From CAZXNF01 sp050741255 (GTDB lineage Bacteria; Pseudomonadota; Gammaproteobacteria; Burkholderiales; SG8-41), in NCBI GenBank assembly GCA_050741255.1, contig JBOIEQ010000018.1, forward strand, positions 1 through 42,144: DNA of 42,144 bases, given 5' to 3'. The notes below the pieces were generated by a model. It was given only the letters and a program-made list of their open reading frames with translations, searched no databases and had not been told where the DNA came from. The translations under genes and the position numbers were made by a program. Positions 41,220-42,144 of this stretch are shown here, piece by piece; within the stretch, counting starts at the first letter, position 1, and the number at the start of each line of letters is the position of its first letter.

Positions 41220-41395
41220 CGCTGCGCCCGCCGGTCGTCAGCGGTTTTGAGCATGATGACCCGGACTGTCAAAGCCGGGAGTGCCCGCAGGGTCGGAGTC
41301 ATTTATGATTCGGCTCTTGTCCCCGGCGTGGCGCCGTCCGAGCGTTGCCATCCTGACGGGTTTTTTATTTTCCGTTTTTCGATCAAGGAATCACC

Positions 41396-42130
41396 ATGTC
41401 AGAAGTTTCCGCGGCCGCGAAGGCCGATCTCGCACCGACGGGCAAACTGCGCGCCGGCATCAATTTCGCCAACACGCTGCTGACGGCACGCGATGCCGGC
41501 GGCAAGCCCGTCGGGGTTGCGCTCGATCTCTCGCACGAACTGGGCCGGCGCCTGGGTGTGCCGGTGGAGATCGTCGAATTCCCGACCCCGGGCCAGCTCG
41601 CGGATTCGGCGGCCCAGAACCTGTGGGACGTGGGCTTCCTCGGCGCGGAACCGGCGCGCGCGAAGCTGATCGACTTCACCGCGCCGTACGTGCAGATTGA
41701 CGCCACCTACCTGGTGCCGAATGACTCCCCGTTGACGACCATCGCGGCGGTGGACAAGCCCGGCGTCAAGATCGTCGTGCCGGCCAAGGCGGCCTACGAA
41801 CTGTGGCTGACCGCGAACCTCAAGCACGCGCACATCACGCGAGCGGACGGCGGCGACGGCGCCGCCAAGCAGTTCGCCGCGGGCGGGTTCGACGTGCTGG
41901 CGGGCCTGAAGGAACGCCTGAAGAAGGACCTGCCGAACCTGCCGGGCACGCGCCTGATCGACGGCAATTTCACGGCGGTGCTGCAGGCCGCGGGCACGCC
42001 GAAAGGCCACGCGGCGGGCAACACCTATCTGAAGGCGTTCATCGAGGACGTCAAGCACTCGGGCCTGGTCGCGAAGCTCATCGAGAAGCACAAGGTCGGC
42101 CACGGACTGACGGTGTCGCCGGCGGCCTGA
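41396..42130 (+). CDS. Family-3 solute-binding protein lacking a signal peptide
   Basis: A 244-residue type-2 periplasmic-binding fold protein (SBP_bac_3, amino-acid-binding type): GKLRAGINFANTLL at the N-terminus, then GVALDLSHELGRRLGVPVE, WDVGFLGAEPARAKLIDFTAPY and a C-terminal helix. AAGGAA stands before the ATG at 41396. No hydrophobic leader precedes the domain, and the sequence upstream in this frame gives none, so it would stay in the cytoplasm, or be an annotation-start artefact. No ABC permease or ATPase is adjacent in the window. Confidence 0.9.
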   Translation: MSEVSAAAKADLAPTGKLRAGINFANTLLTARDAGGKPVGVALDLSHELGRRLGVPVEIVEFPTPGQLADSAAQNLWDVGFLGAEPARAKLIDFTAPYVQIDATYLVPNDSPLTTIAAVDKPGVKIVVPAKAAYELWLTANLKHAHITRADGGDGAAKQFAAGGFDVLAGLKERLKKDLPNLPGTRLIDGNFTAVLQAAGTPKGHAAGNTYLKAFIEDVKHSGLVAKLIEKHKVGHGLTVSPAA

Positions 42131-42144
42131 GGACACTGGTCCGG

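Overview
The window is visibly very GC-rich, with dense short-spaced genes, and carries nine extracytoplasmic receptors of the Bug/TctC family (tripartite tricarboxylate transporter family). That expansion is typical of Burkholderiales (Bordetella, Achromobacter, Cupriavidus and relatives), so the host is most likely a soil or host-associated betaproteobacterium. No rRNA, tRNA or CRISPR array is seen.

Left part (1-13.5 kb): a partial Bug receptor on the minus strand is followed by an AT-rich insert. The insert carries one 633-codon gene of unrecognised family with a PD-(D/E)XK nuclease-like motif set, and it ends beside a 3' relic of another Bug gene. Then come Bug receptors interleaved with a ketopantoate reductase-family enzyme, an alpha/beta hydrolase, a hipBA toxin-antitoxin module with a repeated operator-like element, a phytanoyl-CoA dioxygenase-family enzyme and a DUF1185 (amino-acid synthesis family) protein. 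At 13.5-13.8 kb lies a structured MITE-like element with long terminal inverted repeats.

Middle (13.8-25 kb): an FAD monooxygenase diverges from a two-gene ABC-2 exporter. A DCC thiol-oxidoreductase-like gene and a GbsR/MarR-type regulator follow; the regulator diverges from an SDR/methyltransferase pair whose predicted promoter is overlapped by a 22-bp palindrome. Next are a membrane protein, an AtuA-DUF4387 fusion with a strong terminator, and a LysR regulator divergent from a sequence-divergent Bug receptor.

Right part (25-42 kb): an all-plus catabolic run (M24 peptidase, Bug receptor, DUF1028 protein, unknown protein, D-2-hydroxyacid dehydrogenase, Bug receptor, exported amidohydrolase, DUF4105 membrane protein). 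Then a LysR regulator diverges from an AhpD-like protein and a PPOX-family protein, followed by a further Bug receptor. A bidirectional terminator separates this from an RhlE-like DEAD-box helicase with a long predicted leader. An FMN alpha-hydroxyacid dehydrogenase, an MFS transporter and a family-3 solute-binding protein without a signal peptide close the window.

The overall picture is an accessory catabolic region. Periplasmic receptors sense or bind organic acids and amides, and neighbouring hydrolases, dehydrogenases and oxygenases would process them. No TctA/TctB membrane subunits are present, so the receptors must use subunits encoded elsewhere or act as sensors. Functions are read from motifs only; no database search was possible.
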